Source: Margaritifera margaritifera
Taxonomy: Eukaryota; Mollusca; Bivalvia; Unionida; Margaritiferidae
Direction of reading: 5' to 3'
Assembly (NCBI GenBank): GCA_029931535.1
Contig: JAQPZY010001554.1
Coordinates: 682,001 to 746,000 of the forward strand
DNA length: 64,000 nucleotides
The notes beneath the pieces were generated by a model. It was given only the letters and a program-made list of their open reading frames with translations, did no database searches and was not told the DNA's origin. Below, one piece after another: positions 50,443-60,960 of the stretch. A program made the position numbers and the translations under genes. Numbering within the stretch: position 1 is the stretch's first letter; each line of letters opens with the position of its first letter.

Positions 50443-50690
50443 CCTGTGAAAGGCTGGGAGATTCTTGACTCCGAGCAGAATAAGGCGAAATTCTCTCGTA
50501 TAAACAATTGTTCAAGGGACAGGTGTCTGGAAGTTGAGGGATACGATTCTGGCGGTAGAAGCGAGCGAGTCTCGAAAGCACAAAGTAAAATAGCTCCACC
50601 TACCTACCCACCCATCCATCGATTCACGTATACGTATTCACTTAGAGGGTAGAGAAAAGATACATCTGATACTAAGTTTGATGACGGAAA
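50443..50690 (+). repeat. 5' LTR remnant, family 1
   Basis: About 250 bases, from 'ttcctgtgaaaggctgggag' to 'gatgacggaaaag', match the last third of the 3' LTR (55,770-56,024) at about 90%. The first ~470 bases of the LTR are missing, with a short filler 'aagtgt' at the join. The 5' end of the element was therefore deleted after insertion. Confidence 0.8.
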
Positions 50691-50706
50691 AGAGGCTGGA
50701 TAAAGG

Positions 50707-50760
<54 letters not shown>

Positions 50761-51785
50761 CAAAAAGTTAGGACATCAACCCTGACCTGTCAGCAAAGAA
50801 CAGTTGGGAGTGACCAGCAACAACAAGGTTATGCAGGCATGTTATTCGATTGTACACTCGATTCCATGATGAACTGAGTCGTATCGATATAAACAGATCG
50901 GCTAATTACATTTTGTTGGAATTCGGTAATTGATTTCTAAAAGAAGTGTATCTTTCAAATATCATGTACAATTTTCATTTGAGTTTTATGTAATTAATTT
51001 AATTGTTATATTTCACATACGGGGGCTCGTGTTATTCTATTCGATATCTCTGCTCAGATCTCTATTTATTCCATCGATAAATGTCATATTTTATTTTATT
51101 ATTTACTCGATCCGAGCAATAACACTGAGGTCGATCATCCTCTAGATAACGATAACCAACCAAATCGTACACCTGTTACAAGGTGCGTAACAAAGTGGGC
51201 GCTCGTCTTAGGATTTGGACATTTTATTCGAGTGGAGTGTCTGAGCAAATATAGAATAGAATAAGTATCTAAACATTGATAATTTCGGTAGTACTTGTTA
51301 AAAAAATATCGATTAGAGTGAATGGGATCATTACTCATCATTTGTTCTGTGCATGCAATTTTTTTGCCATTTCTTTTCATATTGTGATGAAACTATTGTA
51401 AGAGATTGAGGCAAATTCCTTTGCTTTTATTCACGCCATTTCGGGTCGTATTCTGAATTTGTGAAGTTAAACGGGGGAATTACCTTCGTACTCTCTTGGG
51501 AGGAGATATATTTAGGCAAACCCCGCAGTAGTAATCACGCCTTGTTTAGTGTATAAGCGTTACGCTGTGTACTGCCTGTTTATTGATTGTTTGTGCGGGG
51601 ATAGTCTAGTTTAATTGAGTCCATAGGTAGGGCAATACCAGATGTAGGTAAATACGTGTCTATTTTCGACTAGGGCAACAAGACTAGAGTGTAGGTAAAG
51701 AACTTAGTTCTTGTGTCACCGTACAAGTAGACCAGGACGGCGACAGACAGATAATCAGTTAGGAAATTTAAGTCGATTGGTAAGA
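50691..51785 (+). other. Leader between LTR and gag; (GA)n
   Basis: A GA microsatellite lies at 50,710-50,758. The rest is non-coding. I cannot identify a clear tRNA primer-binding site right after the LTR. Confidence 0.5.
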
Positions 51786-51789
51786 ACGA

Positions 51790-52860
51790 GTTAGGTTACG
51801 AAGGTGCTCAGTTAGCTGAATTTGTGGAGCGAAGTGTTAGAGAACACAAGGAACAAAAAGCATCAGAATGAGAAAATGAAAGACAAGCAGCGGAGCGAGA
51901 GAAAGAAAGACAAGCAGCGGAGCGAGAAAAGGAGAAAGAGCTCGAATTATCCAGATTGAAAGCCGAGAAGAGAGAGCCAGAGAACGCAAACATACATTAG
52001 CAATGGAGAGGCTGATCATCGAAGCCAAATCCAGAAGGGGTGAAGACCTGAATGAACGATCAGAACTCACAAGTAGGCGATCTGAAGACTTACGACCATA
52101 CAGATCACCATGCCCATGTTCAACGACAAGGACGAAATCACTGACAACTTTTTGACGCAGTTCAAAAAGATGGCACTGGTTCATCAGATACCCAAAGACC
52201 AGTGGGCTATCAATGTTTCGGCATTCTTACAGGGAGCCGCGAAAGATGTCTACCATAATATGACACCGAACGAGGTAGACGACTAGGAAGCTCTGAAGAA
52301 AGCGCCACTACGGCAATATGAGCTGTCGGCGGAAACATTTCAGAAACTCTTCAGAGAATCGTCGAAGAGAACTACCGAAACGTACGCGCAATTTCATGGC
52401 CGCGTGAGTGTAATTTTGGATAAATTGATGAAAATGACGGGTACTGCTCTAACGTATGAAGTCATACGCGAGGAAATTTTGAAAGAGCACGTCTTAAGTA
52501 CATACGGGAAAGACTTAATAGTGTTCGTGAATTCTCAACCTTGGATGACTTAAGCGTGATGGCCGAGCGTTTTGAGAGCGCGCACTCGCGTCCAACCACC
52601 TAGGGTGACAGGGACCGACCTGGTATCGGCGAGCAAAGATAGACCACTGAGGGGGTACCCCAAAGACGGAATGGTCAGAACGGTGGGAGGCCAGGGCCTG
52701 GAAATCCCAGCCGAGAAAATTTCCATGGGTCGGGGAAGACTCAGGGGGCAAAGAAAGATACCCCTGGGAGGAAACGTGAGCTCGTGTGTAACGGCTGCGA
52801 CAAATAAGGCCATGTCGTTAAGGATTGTAGGAAGTATCGTCCGACAACGATTAATGTAGT
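51790..52860 (+). pseudogene. gag with zinc knuckle, family 1
   Basis: The first part encodes a highly charged coiled-coil region ('ERQAAEREKERQAAEREKEK', about 51,880-51,940). From 52,109 a Gag core follows: 'MPMFNDKDEITDNFLTQFKK', then 'WAINVSAFLQGAAKDVY', then 'ETYAQFHGRVSVILDKLMK'. This is the retrotransposon Gag fold used for particle assembly. The knuckle at 52,787-52,828 has C-x2-C-x4-H-x4-C spacing, but a TAA stands between the second cysteine and the histidine. Further stops lie at about 51,868, 51,996 and 52,284, and there is a frame break near 52,550-52,780. Confidence 0.75.
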
Positions 52861-52897
52861 AACTCCGAATATCGTTAGGAAACGAAAAACAGTAGAG

Positions 52898-53470
52898 TTG
52901 ACTAACACAGCGGTAGCTGCGGTTAATGGTGAAACCGTATTGTATGATACCGGCTGTAGTTACTCGGCGTTGGTAGATAGTAAATATGTCAAGCCTAGAG
53001 ATTACACAGGCGAGATGGTGGAAGTCCAGTTTGTTAACCGGAGGAAAGATTCGCTCCCGGTCGTTAACATTGACCTTGTTTCGCCATATTTAAAAGGACG
53101 AATTCAAGCAGCGTGTTTGTCGGGACTGTCTCATGACGTAATATTATGGTGTAGGTATGTGTTGCTGCAGCCTAACCATATAACGTGTGCATCTGTACAC
53201 GTGGGGTCCGTTGAGACGAGGGCTATGAAGAGAAGGTCAGGCTCAAAGCCGCTGAGACCCACGACTTCGCCCATATACAATTTGCTACCTGGCGAGTTGA
53301 GGAAACTTCAAGAGGAAGATTTGTCTCTCAACAACGTACGCAGGTTCGCAAAAGATTGGTCCGTACGGAAATTGTCAGACGGCGAGGTGAAGTTCACGAC
53401 GAAACGAGATATTTTGTACCGGTACGCCAGGAAAGATCTGATACCTTTAAACAAGTTGTTGTGCCCATAG
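52898..53470 (+). pseudogene. Protease and pre-integrase segment, family 1
   Basis: This 190-codon frame begins with a retropepsin-like domain: 'TVLYDTGCSYSALVD' carries the catalytic D-T/S-G, with the second strand near 'GRIQAACLSGLSHDVILW' (residues about 65-85). The remainder ('LPGELRKLQEEDLSLNNVRR', then 'GEVKFTTKRDILYRYAR') resembles the segment that normally precedes the H2C2 zinc domain of gypsy integrases. In the usual gypsy order this segment would follow RNase H. Here it directly follows protease. Confidence 0.75.
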
Positions 53471-53834
53471 CGAAACGAGCAGAAGTGCTTAGGCTGGCAC
53501 ACGAGGGTCTACTTGGAAGCCACATGGGCGTGGCGAAAGCCAGAGATAGGTGAGGGAGTTCTACTGGCCTTGCGTGTATGGGGATGTTCGGAGGTTTTGT
53601 TTGTCGTGTGACAAGTGTCAGCGGTTGGCACATAAAACCACCCATCGCCCAGGACCGCAAGGAACAACCCGACTGATTGATGAGCCTTTCTCGAGGGTGG
53701 CGATGGACCTGGTGGGTCCGATAAAGCCGGCGACAGAGCTCGTGGTTGCTACAGTTGTGACTGAAGAACCAGATGACAACGGAGGAGCGGCGGAAGTACT
53801 TCCTAGTTGTCCTTTGACGATGGAAGAAACCTAA
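53356..53834 (+). pseudogene. Integrase zinc domain and core start, family 1
   Basis: 'LRLAHEGLLGSHMGVAKARD' (from about 53,489) gives the two histidines, and 'CLSCDKCQRLAH' (about 53,599) the two cysteines of the H2C2 domain. A frameshift at about 53,550 separates them. 'EPFSRVAMDLVGPI' then has the first catalytic aspartate. After 'KPAT' the sequence changes to the leader of RT ('LPSCPLTMEET'), so the rest of the DDE core has been deleted from this copy. The ORF ends at 53,834, about 50 bases before the RT frame. Confidence 0.8.
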
Positions 53835-53882
53835 GTCGACGTTGTCCTTGACGCTACGTTAACGTAAGAGAAACGTAAGGAA

Positions 53883-55227
53883 GTGGAGTCGTTACTCCAA
53901 GACTACTCAAGCGTCTTGACAGAACGACCTTGCAAGAGGGATTTGGAGGAGTTCACTTTGAAGCTACTGGACGAGAAGCCAGTGAAATTGAAACCATATC
54001 AACTACCAAACGCGAAATTAGAAGCTCTGCGTAAAGAAATTCAAGCTATGATCGACTTTGGATTCATAGAGCCAGCTGAGTCAGCGTACAGCTCTCCTGT
54101 TGTTTTGGTAGAGGAAAGAGACGGTACACACCCATTTTGTGTCGATTATAGGATATTAAACGGGATCACCAAATTCCAGGTAGAAATGTTACCTGATCCT
54201 GAGTCCATATTTGCCGGAGTGACCAACGTGAAATATTTTTCGAAAATCGATCTGTCAAAGGGATACTGGCAAATTCCAGTTCGAAATGAAGACAGAGCAA
54301 AACTTGCCTTCGCAACTCCAGATGGGACGTACCAATGGGTAGTCATGCCATTCGGGGTCCAGAATGCGCCAAGTGTTTTCACCCGTATGATGAGAAAATT
54401 ACTCGAACCGTTAAGAGGGACTGGAGTTTCGAAGTTCATGGACGATTTACTATTAGCGACAGCTACTTGGGACGATCATATCATTTTGCTGAGAAAAGTC
54501 TTAGAGCGACTTAGACAAACGGGACTGACCGCACGGCCATCTAAGTGCCATGTAGGGTTTAGTAAACTAACCTACCTAAGTCACATCATCAGCGAAGACA
54601 CATTAACTCCAGATAGTTCAAAAGTCGACGAACTTAGAGACGCAGTACGACCGACCACTAAGACGGAAGTTCGATTTTTCTTGGGACTGGCAGGGTATTA
54701 TCGTCGATATGTTGCTAGCTTCAGCGCTATTGCTAGCCCACTGACTGACTTGACACAGAAAAAAGCTTCGACGAAAGTTATACGGACAGACGCATGTGAA
54801 CGAGCATTTCATACGTTGAAGGACAGGCTGACGTCAGACGCAGTAGTGACATTGCCGAATGTGACAAAGGACTTTGCTTTACGTACTGACGCTTGTGATA
54901 GAGGTTTAGGGGCAGTGCTATTGCAAGAGCATGATGGAAATTTATTTCCAGTTGCATACGGTAGTAGGAAAATGTTGACAATTAATTTTTGGGATATCTA
55001 AATTCCAACGTTACTTGTATGGACGAAAATTTATTTTGGAAACTGACCACCAACCACTCGCCTATCTAGATCAAGCTAAGTTGACAAATGGACGGTTAAT
55101 GGGATGGTCATTATTTCTGCAACAGTACCGGGTCCAGGTGCGGCATATTAAGTGCGAGAATGTAGGGGCTGACTGTTTAAGTAGATTAGGGGAGTTAGAG
55201 GTGAAGGGGTCACCAGAGGACGTATAG
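53883..55227 (+). pseudogene. Reverse transcriptase and RNase H, family 1
   Basis: A 372-codon open frame (53,883-55,001) with the full gypsy RT: 'LPNAKLEALRKEIQAMIDFG', 'AYSSPVVLVEERDGT', 'FCVDYRILNGIT', 'FSKIDLSKGYWQIPV' (first catalytic Asp), 'MPFGVQNAPSVFTRMM', 'KFMDDLLLATATWDDH' (FMDD at 54,435-54,446) and 'FLGLAGYYRRYVASFSAIAS'. RNase H starts with 'RTDACDRGLGAVLLQEH' and, after a frameshift at about 55,000, continues at 55,015 with 'LETDHQPLAYLDQAK' and 'HIKCENVGADCLSRL'. The stop is at 55,225. RT motifs are complete, so the element died recently or decays slowly. Confidence 0.9.
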
Positions 55228-55282
55228 ATGACTCAGATTACATCTAAAAAATTTGGAGGGTAAAAATCCCTAATTTTACTCT

Positions 55283-55296
55283 TCAAGGGGGGACCT
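55283..55296 (+). promoter_or_regulatory. Polypurine tract, family 1
   Basis: 'caaggggggacc' lies about 60 bases after the RNase H stop and directly before the sequence that starts the 3' LTR. This is the place where plus-strand DNA synthesis is primed. Confidence 0.65.
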
Positions 55297-56024
55297 ATGT
55301 AGGGTGCAAATTTCTGTCGATGTATTTCGTAGAGTTCATTATCGCTGTGCTCAGTGTCGCACGTAACAGTTAATCAGATTTATGAGGAAAGGTACCGTAT
55401 TAATTGCTAGACTGCGATGGTTTTAATGTCCCTGTTAGAGGCGCGATTGTTTCTTAATTAAGCATTCGTTGGTTAACTGTCGGACAGATGTTAAAGGCAA
55501 GGTGTAGTTGGGGTCTAGGTATCGAAACTGTCCAAATTGAAAGGAAACAGAAACTCTTTGTGAAACCACTTGAAGTATTGACATCTTTTCAAATTTTCCA
55601 GAATCGGTTATTTAAATTTCGCGCGAAATATAGAGGGTTACTCTAACCACGATATGCGTGTATTTATCAAAGGCGGTATATATGTTTAATCCTCTTTGGA
55701 TACGCTAAATAAGTGGTGTGTTTTCCACACGAAATTTCATGTTTCACAAAATTTAGTCAGTCCAACATTTCCTGTGAAAGGCCGGGAGATTCTTGATTCC
55801 GAGTAGAATAAGGTGAAATTCTCTCGTATAAACAATTGTTCAAGGGACAGGTGTCTGGAAGTTGAAGGACATGATTCTGGCGGTAGAAGCAAGCGAGTCT
55901 CGAAAGCACAAGGGAAAATAGCCCAACCTACCTACCCACCCATCCATCGATACACATATACGTATCCACTTATAGGGTAGAGAAAAGAGGCATCCCATAC
56001 TAAGTTTGATGACCGAAAACAGGG
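55297..56024 (+). repeat. 3' LTR, family 1
   Basis: It begins about 'tatgtagggtgcaaatttct' after the polypurine tract and ends at 'gaccgaaaaca' before the host sequence 'gggggttagtcag'. Terminal TG..CA is plausible (tgtagg..aaaaca). Only the last ~255 bases have a counterpart at the 5' side. The alternative that the LTR is just 250 bp (tgtgaaagg..aaaaca) is less likely because no purine tract precedes 55,770. Confidence 0.65.
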
Positions 56025-56770
56025 GGTTAGTCAGTGAAATGGTGGATGTTTTTCGCATTAAATTTTCCCTTAACGCCACAGGGCCATTTTCAGAACCATT
56101 TTTATAACCTCAACGTTAAATTCCTCTTCATTCTAGGGCCATATTTTAAACCAAAAAATATAGCCTCAGTGTTAAATTCCTCATGAAACTGTTGTACCAC
56201 ATTAATGTTAAAACTGTGGACTTTTCTGAACATGGAATTCCTGTTAGAGGCCATAGAGACACATTTCAACATGGCCACCATAATGTTAATTCCCATTGAG
56301 GTCACAGAGCCATTTCTTTTTGAGGCCATATCGCTACAGTATACTACTGGCGGTCCTCAGAAGGGAGACTAAAAAAAGAAACCGTTTATTACGTCAGAAA
56401 TCCCTCAGATGACTCGACTCTTAGCGTTTTGGCTGATGTGACTCTCAGTGGTTCCTACAGTTTTAGTTCCTTTCAAAGTTCGGTCCAGAGGTTGGGGACA
56501 TCGACTCTTTTCAAATTCAGCCTAGAGCAATAAAAAAGTGTCTTCTGACGAGCAAATATTTAACTTTCAATTGTAATGATTTATTGTACTCTCTAAAACT
56601 TATTGTAACTTTAATAATAAAAGCGACCGATTTTTACCTCTACTAGTTATAGACCAGGAGAGCTTATAAGATGGCCTACTGTCTGTCGTCTGTGCGTCCG
56701 TTAGCGCAAGTTTGTTATCGTTACTCCTCCTAAGCTACTTGAAGTACTGCCATGAAACTTTATAAACACA
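56025..56770 (+). repeat. Right non-coding part of block copy B, second half
   Basis: Resumes the alignment with copy A at 5,482 ('ggttagtcagtgaaatgg') and runs to 'gccatgaaactttata' (= 6,228). Contains the 'ccatagagac' / 'gaggccata' motifs. The 'ctcctcctaaatgg' repeat continues to about 57,000 beyond the homology. Confidence 0.75.
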
Positions 56771-57017
56771 CTCTCATCCCATTGTCTAGTTCGTCCTAAA
56801 TGAAAATGGTGCTGCTCGGACTTCCAATATGGCCAAAACAGTGTCCATCTTGAAAATGTTATCACTACTCCTCCTAAATGGATAGTCATATCAACTTGGA
56901 ATTTTCACTAAAAGACTTCTTATAACGTCTAGTTGGTCTTAAAAGAATAAGGTGCTGATCTAATGTCCAATATGACCGCCACGGCAGCCATCTTGAAAAT
57001 ATTGGATGGTCATGTAG

Positions 57018-57885
57018 GAAATTCTTAGTTTAGCCCATGAAACTCCCTTGGCTGGTCATTTAGGAGTCAATAAGACTATATCACAAGATCTTGAATCATT
57101 TTTATTGGCCGATACTTAAAAGTGATGTTTCAATATATTATAGATCTTTTCACACTTGTCAAATGGTAGGAAAATCCAATCAGAAGATACCTAAAACTCA
57201 TCTGCAACCTATTCCTGTATTTGACGATCCATTTACCAGAAGAATGGTAGACTGTGTCGGTCCCTTACCTAAGACCAAATCAGGTAACCAATACTTGTTG
57301 ACCATAATGTGTGTGTCAACAAGATTACTAGAGGCAATTTCTTTGAAACATATTCAAGCTAAACCATTGTAAACGCTTTGTGAAATTTGTTTTCTCTTTT
57401 TTTTTACACATGCTGGCCTTCCCAAATCTGTCCAGACTGATCAAGGGTCCAATTTTATGTCTGGAATTTTCCAACAAGTTATGCATGAACTAGGCGTCCA
57501 ACAGTTTAAATCTTCTGACTATCACCCTGAAATTCATGGAGCTTTGGAAAGATTTCATTAAACATTGAAGAATATGATTCGGTCATATTGCTTTGATACA
57601 GGAAAGGATTGGGATGAGGGTGTTCATTTTTTGTTGTTTGCTGTTAGGGAATAAGTTCAAGAATCATTGGGTTTTAGTCCTTTTGAACTGGTTTTTGGAC
57701 ATACTATCCGTGGACCATGGAAGTTATTAAAAGAGAAACTTCTGTCAAATGAAGATCCAAAGATTAATCTTCTTGACTATGTCTCTGATTTCAAATATAA
57801 GTTGTCAAAGGCTTGTGAAGTAGCAAGAACTAATCTTCACTCTACTCAGTCAAAAATGAAATTAAGGTATGACCGAAATACATAG
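57018..57885 (+). pseudogene. Integrase, family 2
   Basis: H2C2 domain: 'SLAHETPLAGHLGVNKT' (about 57,028) and 'HTCQMVGK' (about 57,150), with the first cysteine replaced by Phe in 'SFHTC'. Catalytic core: Asp at 57,250 in 'RMVDCVGPLPKTKSG', Asp at 57,439 in 'KSVQTDQGSNFMSG', Glu at 57,547 in 'HGALERFH', i.e. a complete DDE triad. Then 'LGFSPFELVFGHTIRGP' (57,668) and 'KMKLRYDRNT' lead to the C-terminal domain. Stops stand at about 57,370, 57,559, 57,653 and 57,883. The enzyme would insert cDNA into the host genome. Confidence 0.87.
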
Positions 57886-57896
57886 AATTTTTTTTT

Positions 57897-58310
57897 TTGC
57901 CTGGTGATAAAGTTCTGGCTCTCTTTCCCATACCTCAACATCCTCTTTGGGCTAAATTGTATGGTTCTTATACAGTTGAAAAGAAAGTAAATGACTTAAA
58001 TTATATCACTAACACTCCTGGGAGGCGGAAACAGAAACAACTTTTTCACATAAATATGTTAAAGGAGTATTTTGACAGTTATAACCCAGATCATTTTTCA
58101 ATCAATTTAGTCGTACCTGTCCCACACAGTGAGGATGTCAACGATAGAATACAATCTGACTGTAGAGACTCTGGTTTAACCAAACTTCGGAATTCAGAAA
58201 TATTGAACAATCTGGACGAGAAAATGTCACATCTACAACAAAAGGAAAGGAATGAACTAAATCAGCTATTAAATGAGTATGAGCACTTGTTTCGTGGTGT
58301 TTCTACATGA
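57897..58310 (+). CDS. Integrase C-terminus continuous with RT leader, family 2
   Basis: One open frame of 137 codons. It starts with the integrase chromatin/GPY-F-like end ('PGDKVLALFPIPQHPLWAKL', then 'GSYTVEKKVNDLNYI' and 'KQLFHINMLKEYF'). A linker follows, and it then runs into the segment that precedes gypsy RT ('LQQKERNELNQLLNEYEHLF', residues about 115-135). A stop at 58,308 is followed at once by RT in another frame. The uninterrupted join shows that integrase and RT belong to one polyprotein in this order and are not two neighbouring elements. Confidence 0.8.
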   Translation: MPGDKVLALFPIPQHPLWAKLYGSYTVEKKVNDLNYITNTPGRRKQKQLFHINMLKEYFDSYNPDHFSINLVVPVPHSEDVNDRIQSDCRDSGLTKLRNSEILNNLDEKMSHLQQKERNELNQLLNEYEHLFRGVST

Positions 58311-59589
58311 GCAAATACAATCTACCACTTTACGTTGACATTTTAGATTCTACACCTGTGAAACAGCATCCTTACAGGAAGAATCCTCTCAGTCAGGAAT
58401 ATTTGAAAAAAGAAATTAAATATTTACTGGAGAATGATTTTAGAGAATCAAGTAAAAGTAACTGGAGTTCACAATGTATTCTTGTGCCCAATTCAGTTAA
58501 TACATTCCGCATATGTACTGACTATAGAAAAGTCAACAGTGTCACCAAAGCGGAATCTTTTCCATTACCAAGAATGGATGATTGCATTGATAAAATTGAA
58601 AATGCGAAATATGTCACCAAGTTTGACCTTTAAAAGGATTCTGACAGATTCTACTTACGGAAAGGACAAAAGAAATTTCAGCATTTGTAACTCCAGATGG
58701 ACTTTATCGATATAAAGTGATGCCTTTTGGTATGTAAAATTCTCCGGGAACATTCCAGCGTCTTATGAATATGATAACATCTGGTCTAAATTACTGTAAT
58801 GCGTACATCAAAGACGTCTTCTACCACGACACTTGGGAAAATCACTTGGAAACCATTCGGAAATTCTTCGATCGACTCAGTGATTCAAATCTGACGATTC
58901 ATTTTAAGCAAAAGTGAGTTTTGCCATGTTTGTGTCACATTTTTAGGACATAATTTTGGGACAAGGTCAACTTGAACCTGTAGAAGCTAAGTCAAGGTTA
59001 TTTTTGAATTCCTTGTGCCTGTTTGTAAAAAGCAATTAATGCGATTTTCAGGTATGTTGGATATTATCGGAAATTTTGTTCAAATTTTTTCATTATTGCT
59101 GAACCTTTGACAAATTTGTTGAGAAATCCAATTTTCATTGGTCTGACCATTGTCAGTTCTTTCTCTACCAAATTTCAACCAATTATTTAAAATGGTGTTG
59201 ATGCATTTAATGTAGGGGTTGGGGAGTATTTATTCAAGAAGACAAAACAAAAATGGTGTGGATCATCCAGTGTGCTAATTTGCTATTAAAAAAAAAAACA
59301 AAACAAAAAAAAAAAAAAATACCATCGGAAACATTATTCCACAGTTGAGAAAGAATGTTTGGCTTTGATATTGGCTTTACAACATTTTGAAGTGTATGTT
59401 ACCTTGGCTCTTTCTGCTGTTAGTTTATTCTGTGATCACAATCCCCTTACTTTCATTAGCAAAATGAAAGATAAAAATCGGAGATTGTTGAGATGGAGTT
59501 TAATGCTGCAAGAATACAACATTGACATTAGACACATCAGGAGAAAAGATAATGTGATTGCAGATGCAGATGAACCATCCAGTGTATAG
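58307..59589 (+). pseudogene. Reverse transcriptase and RNase H, family 2
   Basis: RT fingers and palm: 'PVKQHPYRKNPLSQEYLKKE', 'WSSQCILVPNSVNTFRICTD', 'YRKVNSVTKAESFPLPRMDD' and 'AKYVTKFDL' (first catalytic Asp), then a stop at 58,631. Beyond it, broken frames carry the palm (TAA within the GMxNSP-type motif at about 58,737; the YxDD region reads 'YIKDVFYHD', with the usual aspartates not intact) and the thumb. Poly-A-rich DNA (59,286-59,321) interrupts the RNase H start. The ORF 59,359-59,589 holds 'LFCDHNPLTFISKMKDKNRR' and 'RHIRRKDNVIADA', the RNase H end. It matches the fragment at 23,688-24,551 in detail. Confidence 0.87.
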
Positions 59590-60099
59590 AAGTACCATAT
59601 TGCTTTATGTTATGTATATTTTGTGTAATTCAGCTGAGTGTCATTCATAAGACTCTTTTTTATGTAGTTTTGATTATGATAGTATCAGATGCATATGAAA
59701 AAGAAAGCTTTATTGCTTAAGTCATTCTTCTTCTGTACGAGTCGAGGTGTGATGTATGATTTTTATATACTTAACTTTTGTCTACGATTGTAAGGTGTAT
59801 GGTTATTTGAATATATATATGTTTAACTTTTTTCCAGTTCTTTACATAGTATTTTCATAGTCATTTCACAATTAGTCGTTTGAGACATATGTCCAGTATG
59901 CTAGTATTTTTCCAATTAGAATTACTCATATTGTGATGTGACATAGCTCACGGAGGCATGTGTATTTATATACAGACTTTGGTAAACAAATTAATTTCTG
60001 TTCTAGAATTTCCTTTCTAAATGATCAGTCTGTAAGAAATCTATTTTAGTTGTGTTGTTGAAATCAGATATAATTTGAGAGGAATTATTTATTTACAAT

Positions 60100-60960
60100 A
60101 TTGTTTGAAAATATGAAAGTTCTAATTGACTTTTGGATTAATTCATGATTTTGAGATTTATGTGAACTCATTCTTATGCATTCTGGATAACATCTTTGTG
60201 GTACATCAGGACATTCTAGGGGATTTAAATTAATTCAAAACATTCTATTATTTTGGACTTGTGATTAGAACATTTTTGGATTATTTGGAATTAACTTCAA
60301 ATTGTAAGTGACTTTTGAATTTTCACTTTAATTGTCTGGAAATAAATTGCATGTTGACTTTACTTACATTGTTGGTTTTACTTTCTTTTAGTTACATATT
60401 TTTAAGGGGTAGAGTCGTAGCTACATACATACATACATACATACATACATACACTAAGAAAGAAAATACAAAAATTAAATAAACTTAGCTAATTATTTTG
60501 TATACTTGTATTGTGCTCTATACATCAAACAGTTACTTTGGATTTTAGAAAAGAATCTTTTATAATATGAATTCCATATAGTTTAAGAATGATAGAGGAA
60601 AGAAATGGTCCGTGATTGTCCTTTAAAGGGTCAAAAGGGAGAAAACTAAAAGAATGTACTGTACCAAATTAAGTTGTATCTGCATCATCTTAAAATAATA
60701 TATACAAGTTTAGGTCGTACCATGCCTACTGATAATATTAAAGTGATTGTGCTTTTTCACCAATGTCTCCCATCCATTTCGTAATAATAAGATTGTCAGA
60801 TGCCCAAACCAGCAATTATAAAGATATTTGTTTGAGCTGTTGGCAAAAGAATACAGGAACATGTGCTTAGTAAAGTCTACATAAAAACAGTAGATCTATG
60901 ATGATGCAAACGCTGTATAATTCTTCAGAAAATGTGTCGCATGGACACATTAAGCAAACA
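60100..60960. other. No gene recognised; (CATA)n at 60,421-60,453
   Basis: AT-rich DNA just right of family 2. It may include the rest of its LTR, since 'ttaaggggtagagtc' near 60,400 is purine-rich. A CATA tetranucleotide run follows. Confidence 0.45.

Larger units (their letters stand above)
50441..56024 (+). mobile_element. Gypsy-type LTR retrotransposon with integrase before RT (family 1)
   Basis: A 5.6-kb element inserted in copy B. Its edges are defined by comparison with the empty site at about 5,481-5,490. The order is: 5' LTR remnant, leader, gag with zinc knuckle, aspartic protease, integrase zinc domain with first catalytic Asp, RT, RNase H, stop, polypurine tract, 3' LTR. RT and RNase H are of the gypsy (Ty3) type, but integrase precedes RT as in copia and as described for the Gmr1 group of gypsy elements. 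RNase H is followed within about 60 bases by the polypurine tract, so no second integrase exists downstream. The coding region is broken by stops and frameshifts. Confidence 0.85.
57018..60098 (+). mobile_element. Gypsy-type LTR retrotransposon with integrase before RT (family 2)
   Basis: A 5'-truncated element. Integrase (57,018-58,080), RT (58,307-59,150), RNase H (to 59,589) and a 3' non-coding region shared with 24,552-25,046 follow in that order on the same strand. Protein sequences are clearly different from family 1 (for example 'HTCQMVGK' against 'DKCQRLAH'). Gag and protease are missing because the 5' end is cut at about 57,017, inside the segment before the H2C2 domain. LTR borders cannot be set because no 5' LTR is in view. 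Confidence 0.85.

Noticed and set aside
52572..52859. 95-codon + strand ORF in family 1 element
   Set aside because: It lies in the wrong frame across the gag-knuckle region. The knuckle itself is read in another frame.
50441..55250. Envelope gene in the LTR elements (retrovirus-like)
   Set aside because: RNase H runs almost directly into the polypurine tract in family 1, and no ORF follows RNase H in family 2.
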